Assembly: GCA_026027325.1 (NCBI GenBank)
Contig: JAMSLZ010000006.1
Location: forward strand, 1,984,001 to 2,048,000
Length of the DNA: 64,000 bases
From: Actinomucor elegans
Taxonomy: Eukaryota; Mucoromycota; Mucoromycetes; Mucorales; Mucoraceae
Direction: 5' to 3'
The notes below the pieces were generated by a model, which had not been told where the DNA came from, did not search any database, and worked only from the letters and a program-made list of their open reading frames with translations. A program made the translations under genes and the position numbers. Positions 36,182 through 48,391 of this stretch are shown piece after piece (the stretch's first letter is position 1; every line of letters starts with the position of its first letter).

Positions 36182-38726
36182 TTAAAATCCAACCCATTCG
36201 TTAGAATGAGTACCGGATACATCTTGCCATTCGTTTTTGTGGGTATTGGCTGCTGCTCCTTCTTCGGAAGACCAGGAATTGGAGCTACGATCATCTTGAA
36301 GAAGAGAAAGTTCTTCAGGAAGCTGGTTATCATGAGAGATCCAGCCGCCAGCGTTAGGATGGCTGGATTCAGAAGAGACAATGGGGTGATCAAGCACATC
36401 AATTTCCTCACTGAACCATTCAGAAGCGTTTTCATGGACATCACCTTGAGAGACCCATTCAGAATCGTTGGTATGGTGGGTTGGAACTCCTTCATGAGAT
36501 TCGATTTCAATGTCTTCAGTTTGCCAGTCAGCAGCATTGATATGTTGTTCTTCTTGCTCAACCTCCCACTCAGAATCATTCGAGTGAACATTACTATCTT
36601 GTCCGTTGAGATCAATGTCTTCAGATTGCCAGCCGGCGGCGTTGATATGGGCATCTTCAGAGACCCAGTTGGAAGCAGCGTTACTATGGAAGTCTTCTTG
36701 TTCTTCAGCAGCGAGATCAATGTCTTCGGTCTCCCATCCAACAGCATCAACATGTTCATCATCTTCAGATTGCCACTCGGCATTGTTGGCATGGAAATTT
36801 TGGTGATCTTCAGCACTAAGATCGATATCTTCAGTTTGCCATCCAGAAACATCTGTATGGTTATCTTCAGATTGCCATTCAGCATCATTAGCATGGATAG
36901 CATGGTCTTCAGTGATGTCAATATCTTCAGATTGCCATTCAGCAGCATTCTTATGGTCAATATCCTCTGAAACCCATTCAGCAGCATTAGCATGGATAGC
37001 ATGGTCTTCAGTGATGTCAATATCTTCAGATTGCCATTCAGCAGCATTCTTATGGTCAATATCCTCTGAAACCCATTCAGCGGCATTAGCATGGATAGCA
37101 TGGTCTTCAGTGATGTCAATATCTTCAGATTGCCATTCAGCAGCATTCTTATGGTCAATATCTTCTGAAACCCATTCAGCAGCATTAGCATGGATAGCAT
37201 GGTCTTCAGTGATGTCAATATCTTCAGATTGCCATTCAGCAGCATTCTTATGGTCAATATCCTCTGAAACCCACTCAGCGGCATTAGCATGGATATTGTA
37301 ATCTTCGGTGATATCGATATCTTCAGATTGCCATTCAGCAGCATTGGTATGTCCATCATCATCTTCAGCGACCCAATGGGCGGCATTAACATGATTAATA
37401 TGTTTTTCTTCTTCAGTAAGGTCGATATCTTCAGATTGCCACTCAGCAGCATTGATATGGCTGTCTTCAGATTGCCATTCAGCAGCATTAGCATGGATAT
37501 CAAGATCAGCAGTAGCGATAGGATCATCAGATTGCCACTCGGCAGCATTAACGTGGCCATTGTCTTGTTCCTCGAGTTCAATATCTTCGGTTTGCCAATC
37601 AGCAGCATTAATGTGCAACTTGCCAGCATCATCTTCAGACTGCCATTCAGCGTCATTAGTGTGATGGTTTTGAGGCTCTTCATTAGCAAGTTCAACATCT
37701 TGAGACACCCAGCCATTAAGATGGTTGCTTTCCTCGTCTTCAACTTCCCATTCAGAAGCATTGGCATGGATATCAACATGATTATCCGAGTCAACATCGT
37801 TGGAGACCCATCCAACAGCATTGCGGTGAGAATCTTCATCGGAGAGTTCAATATCTTCAGATGTCCAGCCATTAGTATGATCAATGTGACTATTAGCATC
37901 GTCTTCTGACTTCCATTCAGCGGCATTTTGATGGTAATTATGGTGCTCGGTTACTTCAATCTCTTCAGTCATCCAATCAGCAGCATCGATATGCTGCTTG
38001 ATGGGGACATCTTCATCAGTCATCCATTCTGAATCATTGGAATGGTAGTTGTTGGCTTGGGCTACATCAATATCTTCTGTAGACCAGCCATCCATATGGA
38101 CAGTGTCGTTATCAACGTCTTCTGCAGAAGCCCAGCCAAAGGCATTGACATGAGATTCGGGTTCTTCGTGTTCTTCTTCGATATCAATGTCTTCGGTCGT
38201 CCAGCCGTTGATATGGCTTTCGGCTTGCTTATCAGCGTCAGCATCAACATCATCATCTTCAGGAACCCATTCACTGAGATTTTGATGCAACTGAGAGCTT
38301 TGATCTTCGGTGGTTGCATCGTTTGAGTGCCATGTCTTAGCGGCGTTGTTGTGAGCAGCGGTTGTACGATCCTCGTTGGTGAACCAACCGTTGGAAGAAG
38401 GAACTTCTTCATTCACATCGTTCTTATGAGTGACAGCTTCGGTTTCAGTTTCTTTGTTCTTATGAATATAAGTTGTATAATCTTGATCTAGACTGTTGAT
38501 ATAATCCATAAAGCTTTCAAAGGTTTCGTCCTGATGGTTACTGGTGGTGTTCTTTGGTGTGGATTTAGTTAAGTTGGTGACTTCATCTAATGCAGAATCC
38601 CAGTTAGCGTCGTTCTTGTGTGTAGTTTGACTGTTGCTGTTCTTTTGAATTTCTTCCAAAAGTTTATTGATTTCATCTTTATTTAAATCAGATGTAGCAG
38701 CAGCTGTAGTGGTAGCAGCAGTTGTT

Positions 38727-38761
<35 letters not shown>

Positions 38762-39465
38762 TGTCGTTGTTGTTGTTGTCGTTGTCGTTGTGCTGGCAGT
38801 TGGAGTGGCTACTGAAGTGGTTGCTGTGGGAGGAGATATAACAGCTTCTTGCTGTTCTTTATCTTCAGTATCACGCTTATAGATACGGAATGCGACAGAA
38901 TCAGTTTCACAGAACTTATCACCTTGACCTGAAAGATGAAAGTGAAAAGTACCTGAGCCTTTACCATAAAGTGATAAAGGAAACTCATCAGTAGCACCAG
39001 CAGTTGCATCTATTCGATTTCAAAATTAGCGGTCGGGCATTGTAATCAGACTAATTGATACTTACCAAAAGTACCAATATGTGCTTGGTTTGTTTCATAT
39101 ACATTATCAACCAAAGTAACGTTGACTTGCTTCATGCCATTTGGTGCTTGCCATGCTACAATATGCTTTGAAAACTCTTCCCATGAAAGGCCTAAATGAT
39201 ATGGATGAATAGATTGATCTTTTTTATATGTTTATATTGTATTACCCTCTTTGTGGGGATAGGTGATCTTGAAGCCTAATACATAGTTAGATTATGATAG
39301 TTGATGTATATAATGTGATTTACCTTCACAGGTAGGTTCAATAGAAGCATCGTTGTTGTGATTTGCGACTGAAGGTATATTGAAGAATGGAGTGGCAGAC
39401 ACAAAACTACCACTTTGAAGCAGTAGGCTTGCTGCAATAGTTAGGCCAAAGTTGAAAAACTTCAT
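36182..39465 (-). CDS. Secreted acidic protein of about 40 His/Trp repeats, family not recognised
   Basis: Four exons on the minus strand: 39465-39324, 39275-39246 (30 nt), 39191-39066, 39009-36182; 1041 residues. The start gives a clear signal peptide (MKFFNFGLTIAASLLLQSGS, cleavage near VSATP). Residues about 25-140 form a compact domain with two cysteines and beta-like patterning (GFKITYPHKEGLSWEEF, GTFHFHLSGQGDKFC), distantly reminiscent of the N-terminal module of Kre9/Knh1 cell-wall proteins. A Thr run and an Ala-rich stretch follow. From about residue 215 to the end there are some 40 units H-x-N-x(2-3)-W-x-[ST]-E-[DE], alternating short (about 13) and long (about 20) spacing and rich in Asp and Glu. 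Four units of 33 residues are almost identical at DNA level. There is no GPI signal, membrane helix or KEX-type dibasic spacing. It is probably a secreted or wall-associated, very acidic protein that could bind metal through the regular His/Asp; function unknown. Confidence 0.85.
36898..37300 (-). repeat. 99-bp tandem repeat, four units
   Basis: Four nearly identical 99-bp units (period seen from positions 36911, 37010, 37109, 37208) inside the secreted repeat gene. Each encodes one long and one short His/Trp unit (33 residues). The few differences are mostly silent, so the expansion is recent or homogenised. Confidence 0.95.
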
Positions 39466-41458
39466 CTTCCACTTTTAATATTAAGGAAGGGAAAGAGTGG
39501 AAAAGAAGAAAGAAAAGGTAATAACAAATAGGCGGGGGATAAAGGTGTTCATTAGCTTTAAAAGTCTTGTCATAATTGTATCTATTTCTGTAGTCCGTTA
39601 CACGTAACTAATTGCTATTAGTGAACCCGACAATTAAAGTGTACAACAACCTCCTGCTTGCATTCATTATCGTACTTGTAATTACTATACTTTGGTAAAG
39701 GCTGTACTTAACTCGGTGCTTAGGGAGGGGTCATACCTTAAAGGACAGAAACTAACACTTCAATCATTGCCTTGAGGCTACAAGAAGCACAACTCTTTCT
39801 TGTAAGACATATCAGCAAAACGGATCGGGTCTAAAGAAACTTGCAAGTAAACTATTTAGATATAAACCCACCTCCTATCCTTCTCCAAAAAAAACCCCCC
39901 TCGTCCCGCGCTCTCTTCTCTATTTGCTCTCAATTTTTGGTATTAATAGCTAGACACTATGCTTCCAATTCGGTCCTAGTTACTTTATCCAGGTCATACA
40001 AATTAAAATCCGTTAATAACATGTTGGAATCTAACTGATAACCAGTAAAAAACCTGCTTTTTCTTTGTTTCTTGTATAAAAAGGTCAACTTGAAAGAGCT
40101 TTCGAGCTTTTTTAAAGTCATGTTTCATTATTACTTGAATACATTAGCATCAATATTAACATGATATAACCCTCTTTTACTCTTTATCCATTCCGTACAC
40201 CGGCTCTTGTTCTGTTTAACGCTTGTATCCTATAATAATTTGTATATTGATTATAGACGTGTTTTTTCTTTCTTTATTATCTTGTACTAAAGATAACACA
40301 GAGAGACAAGTGATCTGTCTACTCAATATTCCTGCTCTTCTCATGGTACCATTAATACTTTACCTAAATTGGTACCAAATCATATTTTATTTGTCAGTAA
40401 TTGAGCACTTGCCTCAGTTCTATTTTCTGTCAAGTCTAAGACTTCAAGTGGTGGCGGTAAATGCCCATAACCAAGTCAAATTGGAATACCATACTCACAT
40501 TTGCTCCTATCTATGCTAATACATAATTAAAAAAAATTGGCTTATTAAAAAGGGCGCGATTTTTTCTATACACTGCCCGGAAATCATTCAGTTACCTCGT
40601 TCCATTACTGAATTATAGACGCGTATTTTATATCTTAACCAGATACCATGATTTTCGGTTAAATCTCATATTGGATGTCCGCAGACAGATTTATTAATCT
40701 TTACCTCAGGGCATGTTGATATATGACATTAAAAGTTAAATAACCAAATCATTCTTACTTGGAATTATAGTATTCTGAAAATAAAGATTATATTCGCTTT
40801 ACTATTGTGATAAGTGGGGTTTTATGATTTCAAATAACAAAGCTGAAATTCATTTGTATAATCTCCGATATCCAATAAAAGTTATGTCCAAAAATCAGTG
40901 ATCTTGCAAAAGTTCCCAAAAGGTTGTTTTGGAGCCGAAAATTATTATTTTAAAAAACCTATAGGCGACACAGATAGCGTTTTGATCACACATTTAATTT
41001 GCTTTTTTTTACGTTATATATATTGAAAGGTACATACAGATATTTTTTTGTCTAATTTTGCATATATATATCACTATTTATAATCGTGAAACAATTTTAC
41101 CAAAAAAAGAAAAAGAATGTATCTCAAGATAACTCGAAATTGCTCTAAACTATAAATTTATTTTTTTATTTTACTATTTGATGCACGATTGAACTTTATA
41201 CCAATTTCGTTAAATTATCTAATGTCTATTTTCACTGTTATATTATACAAATATTGCATGCAATCCCAAAAAAATTCATACTATCAGCCATTTTCAATTT
41301 CTGAAGATTTAAATAGTTAAGTTTCTTTACACCAATCAAAATGTGCTAAATTGAGATTCCGCTTAAAAAGATAAACTCTAAGCTTTCAACGCGTATCGTA
41401 CTGATTAATGCAGTAAAAAAACCTATTTCTCTACCACTTTTCTTTATAAAATCAATAA
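39466..41458. other. Intergenic region, no gene recognised
   Basis: About 2 kb between divergent genes. Two frames of 65 and 98 codons (39841-40038, 40223-40519) read as random hydrophobic sequence without a domain. Very AT-rich from 40500 on. Confidence 0.7.
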
Positions 41459-41818
41459 ATGAATCCCTCACAATTAGAAAAAGCACTTTACGAACTACCT
41501 CCAGTTACTCTCATTACCGAAATACCCGAGATTCAAAATGCCATTGCTCACCTTTTGAAATCAAATCAAGAGATGCGAGAATTTGATCCTCAACACACTG
41601 ATCCAGATTTCATCCAAGCTATTAAGGAGAATGTGGATTTGATAAAACGCAAAGAGAAACAGGTTGATTTGACATTAAAAGTCATTCGTGAGCGTTTAGG
41701 TGAGGCTGCATGGCGAGAAATGGGTAGTAATGTCAAAGAGTTTCGAGATATGCATGCCCAGGAACTTCGAGATCAAACGCAACAGCAGCAGCAAGAAGAC
41801 CCAGGTGTTTTTCTATAA
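41459..41818 (+). CDS. Tma17/ADC17-like proteasome assembly chaperone
   Basis: One exon, 119 residues. The protein is a helical hairpin: a first helix with EIQNAIAHLLKSNQEM (about 26-41), a short DPQHTDPD turn, and a second helix with AIKENVDLIKRKEKQVDLTL (about 54-73), then a Gln-rich tail. This order and spacing (a helix ending -S-N-x-x-h, then -x-E-N-x-x-h-) resembles yeast Tma17, which chaperones the proteasome base ATPase Rpt6 during stress-induced assembly. The match is from remembered family pattern, not an alignment, so other small coiled-coil hairpins remain possible. No signal peptide or membrane segment. It converges on the ZNFX1-like gene with 176 bp between stop codons. Confidence 0.7.
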   Translation: MNPSQLEKALYELPPVTLITEIPEIQNAIAHLLKSNQEMREFDPQHTDPDFIQAIKENVDLIKRKEKQVDLTLKVIRERLGEAAWREMGSNVKEFRDMHAQELRDQTQQQQQEDPGVFL

Positions 41819-41994
41819 TAGAAACGAATCTTTTGCATCGCATGTATATATGTCTATATGATAATAAAGCTTTATTTAAAAAGCTCATCTTGCGTGTAAT
41901 ACAGCAAACGGAAAGGATAGTAATTAATACATTTTCGTTTTTGATATAATAGTAGATTTATAATAGATATATATATATATATAAGCTGTTTGTT

Positions 41995-44900
41995 TTATGG
42001 TTGATTAATTTGCCCAGGCTGTCCTGGCCAAGCCGGCTTCTCTGATCCATCAAACTCTCCGTAAAACCGATTTGATTCTACCACTTTATGCTGAGTTCCA
42101 CCAATAGGTGCATCACATTCAGGGCATTTAGATACTTCAGTTGCACCACCACAATCGCCCACATAGTAAGGATGCTGATTCTGACAGACAAACCAACGGC
42201 CGCCCACGATATTGTGAATTGCATGGTGTCTGGTTTCATCGTTCATTGCACTAATTATCTGTTCACGTTCGTGATGCGTTAACCTCTGGCGTTCTTGTTC
42301 CAGACGCATCTTGATTGTATTCACAAGCGAAATCTCAGTTTTGATATATTTGTTGTAACGAAGCGCTGTATAAATGGTTTTTTGACAGGTAGGACATTCC
42401 CAAAGCTTAATGGCTGTATGCTCACCATTCTTGGCTTGATTCTTGAAATACATATCAAGTGCTTCAACAGAAAAGACTATAAATCATTATCATTAAAATG
42501 AATCCTTTTGGACTGACGTATTAATCAAACCTACCGCATTGACATTCTGGTAACATGTATACTGCTTCTTTTGGTTCAAACTCTGACAGCGTACGAAGTG
42601 AGATGGAGCATTTTTTATTTCCATAGCAAAGAGAACAAGGAGGACAAGGTTCTCCGCATAAACCAGAGCAGCGATGCCTAAAATAATGTGAGTAAAATGC
42701 TTCTAAGTAATGCCATTTTTTTATGGAAAGAATCACTTACGTGCATCCCAACTGCTTTCGGCAAGGCTCATTACAAGGAGGACGGTCACATATCTAACAA
42801 GAGAGTATATCAGAATAAATATAAGCAATATAATTTTATATACTATACCTCGTAGCACTTTTTTGCACATCGATAATGTTTACATTGATAAGGACACTCG
42901 CTAATACAACGAATGCAATCTCTCCAACACTCCCTACTACACTTGTACTTGTGCGAGCATATATAGTTGCATTTTTCCATGCATCTTTCAGTATGTTCAT
43001 CAGGATTAGCACAGCCTATTGTAATCCATTCTTCTTTAATAAAGTGCCTTAAACTGCAAGTACATGATAAAGCCTACCTTTTGCGCAACCATGTCCACAG
43101 ATAAGCTGCTTGGGACAACTGGCAGTACAATCTTCACGGTTATGTGTATGAGGAACACCACACTATCAAATAAAAACTATGAATTTTTCTTTCTTTCTAC
43201 TAAACTAAGATGCTTACTTACAATTTCATCGCATTTATGTCCGCATTCCAACACCTTGTTACAAAGTTCAGGACACATAGGTTCCAAACCACATCTGGTA
43301 GTTACTGTATGTCCACAAGCCAAAATAGATGTAGTTTTTACTTGACACTGAATTTTGTCAATCTTTTGAGCTTTGAAGCATTCTATTGAGAGTTGATGGC
43401 CACATTTTAGGCTGGCTTGGACTTGCTCCTGGCACTTGATCTGATCTGTATTTTGCAATGAATGACATACACCCACCAATTCATGACCGCATTCCAATTT
43501 AACACTGGAATTTTCAGTACATGGAGGACAACTGCCTTGCTTGGAGCATTCAAAGCATTTCTTTTGGCATTGGTGGCTACAGTTGGAAGGACGGATGCGA
43601 TTGCAAGGCTCTTGACACACAATCTCATTGTGATTCATGAAGTGGCATACCTCTTTACATACATGGCCATCGCTCATCAGTGTAGCGCAAGGACGAGAAC
43701 AACCACCGTTTCGCATTTGATCAAAGTCTTGCCAGCAAGAAGCAAACAAAGTGTCTCCGTGAGCATGGCATGTCAGTTGAATGGCTTCGCCTGCTAATTG
43801 ACGGTCTTCCATATAGGTAGCAAATTCATGCCAGCGAGCATGCACGCGATCTTGGCCTGGCTTACCAATCACAAAGAGACCGTATTTGGCACGCGTCAGT
43901 GCATGAGAAAGATTGTCGTAATGGGATACCGCATAACTGGGTGTAGCTGTAGAAACAATAGTAAAGTTATCTTGTCGGCCTCTGTATTGTTCTACAGTAT
44001 CGAGTTTGATCTTGCTAACGTTGCTCTTGAAACAGGTGCGTTTGGGCACTTCTTCACGCAAAACTGTACGAATCAAGTACTTTTGAAGTAAGCAGACCGT
44101 CAAGATGGTAATGTTTGTAGTTGCATAAGGCTGCTGACTGAGATACACTGCAAAGAAGGCTACGAAACGAGCTTCATCTATTTCGGCCTTGGTGATAGTT
44201 TCTCTTAATACTTTGGAGTAGTGAATATCAGTGGAGGTTTCACTATTGGCTTGGTATTTCATGTAGAATGCGCGCTTGGTGATACCATATAACGGTTCAA
44301 GATTGGGATATTTTCCATCTACCATGTTTTCATTACAAGAAGCCAAAGGAGCTGTAATCAAAAGAGAAGTATCTTTTGCTTTTTTGGTACTATTAAATTG
44401 GTCAATGACATCTGCAACATCTGAATGCATACGCCATTGCTCCTCCAGCAATATCATCTCGCTAGTAGAGCTCTTCCAACGTTCAAACAAAGAGACATCT
44501 AAATGACGAGGATTACCAGCCAAATTAGGATTGGTAAGCTTTGGTTTAGCCAATTCATCGCTAACACCCAAGAGTACAACATGTTCTGTACGCGGGCCCA
44601 AGATGGAAGAAGCAATAGTAGACTCTAGAATATCAGATGCTTCATCAACAATCACTGCACGAGGCCAGAGAGTGGATACCCAATCCCGGTGAGCAGCAGC
44701 AAATTCAGCGGTCATACCAATGATTCGATTAAAACGGCACAGATAAGTCCACTTTTGCACAAGTATTTCATTACACATCTTGGCGATTTTGATTTGCTTT
44801 TGCAAAGTATCTTCTATTTCACTATCAATATAATTGATCAAAACATTGGCTAACGATTGGATCAGTTTAGAACGTTTATCAGCATCCAAATTCCAGATTT

Positions 44901-47900
44901 CCCCAACAGGAACACGCTTCCATTCATCCAAGAGCGCTGAACGTAAGCTGGCACCTGAACGCATAGATGTATTGAACGGCCAATTTACCGCTTCAGAAAT
45001 TGAAGAAATGTAGGCCTTGTTATTTGCAATGGTACTGAATCGATTGCGGACAATGTTTGGATCCACTATTGGCAAAATACCTCTTCCAGCGTGCTTGAGA
45101 TAGTTGTTCTCCAAAGCCCATTGAGCGGCTACAATGGCATTTCGCGATTCTTGAGCCTTGTGATAATCACGAGTACGAGCATCTTGACGCGTCCATGCTT
45201 TCCATATGGCAATATTATTTATAGTGCTGTAGTGCGAGTTAGGATGACTTTGAATAAAACCTTTTTCTAGAGCTACAAGATAAGTGGGGGCAATGATACC
45301 AGAAAACACCTCAGGATCATGATGTTTTACTTGGGAACGAGCTACTATCAGAGCGTTTAATGCAGCTTGGTTTTTGACTATTTGACGCTCCAGGCTTTGA
45401 TATTGCCGGTAATTATTATCGGATAATGCTGGGGCAGCAAGCCGGGTTGCTTGTTTGGCTTGCAAAGTTTCGACCCATGGTTCGCCACCAAAACGTACCA
45501 TATCAGGTATTTGCGGTAATATATTACTGAGAATATCATCCAGTGTTGATTGAGATTTAGTCAGGATTAGAATAGGTTGATGGAATTGTCCATCGATTAA
45601 GGCCTGGCTCATAAGCTGAGCAAGTTTACTGACCAAATAAGTCTTACCAGTGCCAGGAGCGCCCGAGATAACAGAGATACGATGTGTAAGCGCAAACTTG
45701 ATAGCCTCCAGTTGACTTGGAGAAACTTTGTACAAGGGCGGGCGTTTAGCAAGTGGTATATCGTCCCATTGAGAAGCATGTCGAGGCCAAACGTTATCAC
45801 CTGGTCTAGCATGATAACTACCGTTCTTGGCCATGATACAAGATATATCAATATTAGCGTCTGCTAGGTAATCAGGAATAGGATCTTCGTTAATGGCTGT
45901 GTCTCGCTCATAGTGTTCTTCATCCCAGCTAGAGATTTGTTCTTTTGTTAATGTATTTTTGGCGGCCAAGATACGAGGCGCCAATACAGATGAAAAGTTT
46001 TTCTTTTTCAAGTTGGTGTATTGATCTCGAAGCCAGTGCAGCGTAGATAAGGTCGAACAAGCATTGATACTAGACGTGATCATAGTATAACTTTTGTCCC
46101 AATTGAGCTTGTGGATATGATCTTCAGGAATATGAATAGATACTAAGCGAATCAAGGTGTTGCTGTTTGCAGAATAAGATGAAGCACGAATGACTTGACC
46201 GACCATTGAATTTTCTGCAGTCTTCTTCTTTAGTGTATGTCGATTTAAAGTACTAAGCGCAGTGATTTCAGGAAGCAAGACTACAAAAGATCCTTCTTCA
46301 AAGCTTTTCATAATATCATCCCCATCGCGAGGTGAGCCTAACTTGAAAACAATGCAAGACTCAGTGGTAGATATAGCCATTGTAGTGCTTACAGGTACAG
46401 TTTGCTCAAACATTGCACATTCAGGAATGTGAATGCTTGAAGGAACATTGCCTTTGAACAGCTCTTGGATTACCTTTTGGATAGGGCCTATAAATTCGTC
46501 ACGCAAAGCCATGAAATGAAACAATGCATAGTTGAGTAGATTGACATTAGGCCATGGACGATGAATGTTATTGACAATGGTTATATCCTTCTTCTTTTCA
46601 AAGCTCGCTAAGGCGTTGGTTTGATTGATGACTTCAGATATAATGGTCTCTGCTACAGGTACATCTGGTAGACTGTTTTCCAGGTCCTGCCACGTTTGAT
46701 CATTCACATCTTCTACCGGGATTGCCTTTATATCACGTAGTAATTTGATAAATTCAGACCTGCTGTCAGAGCTGATCAATTTCTTGACATTATCAAATAT
46801 ACGTAGTATGTCAGGAATAGGTAAATCCTGAGAAACCAGGGGGAAAAAACGCACCATAGTGGCAGAGAATGATAATACAACAAGAAGATCCTCAGGCAAT
46901 TGAGTATATGTTTGAATAAACCGTTTAAAATAATACATTAACGTATCCCAAGCGCTAAATATTTTACGAGCTGTTTCAAACTCTGAACGGCCAGATTCAT
47001 AATCCATTGTGATTGTCAAACATTGCAAAAATAATCCAAATGTACGACTCGACATTTCATGCAAGCGCTGATGCACAAATTGTTCTATCTTCTTTTGAAA
47101 AGCTGATATAGCATTTCTAGTATTCGATTGATGAATAATTGAGTAAAAATACAATAGAAATTCAACATCCTGAGTAGTATTGACAGCATTAGGCTGCATC
47201 GATATGGGATGATATCCACTAGGCATTGACATGTAAGGCGAAGGCACCATAACTACAGGGGCCATTTGTTGCATGTTTGGTGTTTGCTGAACCATAGTTT
47301 GAGCCCATAGACCTGTAGTTTGTTGATAATTATACTTTTCTATGCTAGCTATCTCGTTATTCTCAATTGCCCAAGCAGGTGTCATTTTATCAGCCACTTC
47401 AGCATAGCTCTGCTTTCGAGTCTCAATAGGCGCTGGCGACGCTTGCAGTGATTTTTTCAATATTTGTTTTACTTGCGACGATTCATTTGGATGTGGCCTT
47501 GTCTGTATTGTTGTCTGTGGAGGTTCAAAAGCTGATTCTTTTTCGGTTTTGGGTGAAAGAACATCGTTTGAAAAGAAATCACTTTGTGATAGCCATTCTA
47601 CGCGTTTTTTCGATTTACTACTGTTCTCTAGCCTCAAATCAACACCTTCTTCCCAAGAGTTGAAAGCTTCAGATTGGATATCTTCAAATCGACTCGTAGC
47701 TGGGGTATATTTAACAAAGCCCAAAGGATCATCTGTATTATCTCTTGAACGTGTCTTTGTAGAAGAAGAAGGACTGGGTGATGCCGTTGTTGATGCTACT
47801 GTTACGCTCGCATGATCAAGATTAACGGTGTTTATGTTTTGCCAAGTGTTTACCCAGTTGTTTGTCCGGCCTTGTTGTTGATTTGATAGGTCGATATTAG

Positions 47901-48391
47901 ATTGTTGGGTGTTGGGTGCCTGGGATCTAGTGAAAGATTCCCTCTTTCTCTCTTTTGATGGGGTATATTCGCTACTACTTTCTGGGCTATTAACAAATAT
48001 GACACTGTGAGATTAAATAATGATAAAAAGCCGATATATGCAACATACAAAACTACTGATTCTGCATAAGAAGGTATTTTGATACTGGGTTGTCTGCTGT
48101 TTTCATCACAGAGTGCGGTCCAACTGTGAACACTGTAAAAAAAAAAAGTAAGTTATGCATGTAAAATGGCCATTAAAACGAAATACTTTACGGGTTATCA
48201 TTGGGAGAAGCAGGTTTGATTGATGTCTTTACAGATTTCTTTAGTCTGGGAGGCACTAAATCGTCCATAGATGTCGCTGTAGACCGATTGTTCGTATAAT
48301 TGCTACGCGGTGCCGTACTATTTTGGTATATCAAATTGATCTTTGAATGATTTAAAACTATAGTTCGAAAAGAATCGATGTTGCCACTCAT
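41995..48391 (-). CDS. ZNFX1/Hrr1-type superfamily 1 helicase with NFX1 and RZ zinc fingers
   Basis: Eight exons on the minus strand: 48391-48192, 48132-48049, 47986-43222, 43162-43078, 43015-42849, 42793-42741, 42677-42535, 42476-41995; 1992 residues. A disordered N-terminus and a helical region precede the helicase core: Walker A GAPGTGKT (about 870), DEAS box (about 1207), EQWRMH and SHALTRAKYGLFVIG. About 350 residues of Cys/His-rich NFX1-type zinc fingers follow (CGHKC, CGHGC, CSHKYKC and similar). The C-terminus is an RZ finger, GGRWFVCQNQHPYYVGDC to CPEC, residues 1924-1959, as in ZNFX1 and RNF213. In fission yeast the relative Hrr1 works with the RNA-directed RNA polymerase complex in RNAi; in animals ZNFX1 acts in small-RNA inheritance and RNA sensing. 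An RNA-silencing role is therefore likely here. Intron 2 could instead use an acceptor giving exon start 48004. The helicase motif between DEAS and EQWRMH is aberrant. Confidence 0.92.

Noticed and set aside
36898..37300. CRISPR-like regular repeats
   Set aside because: The repeats are contiguous 99-bp coding units without unique spacers, inside an intron-containing eukaryotic gene.
36178..37926. 582-codon second minus-strand frame, and plus-strand frames, across the His/Trp repeat gene
   Set aside because: Alternative frames of a tandem repeat stay open because a stop-free unit is copied. The frame that splices to a signal peptide is the real one.
39841..40519. Two short plus-strand frames of 65 and 98 codons
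   Set aside because: Random hydrophobic composition in AT-rich DNA, no leader, domain or splice signals that extend them.
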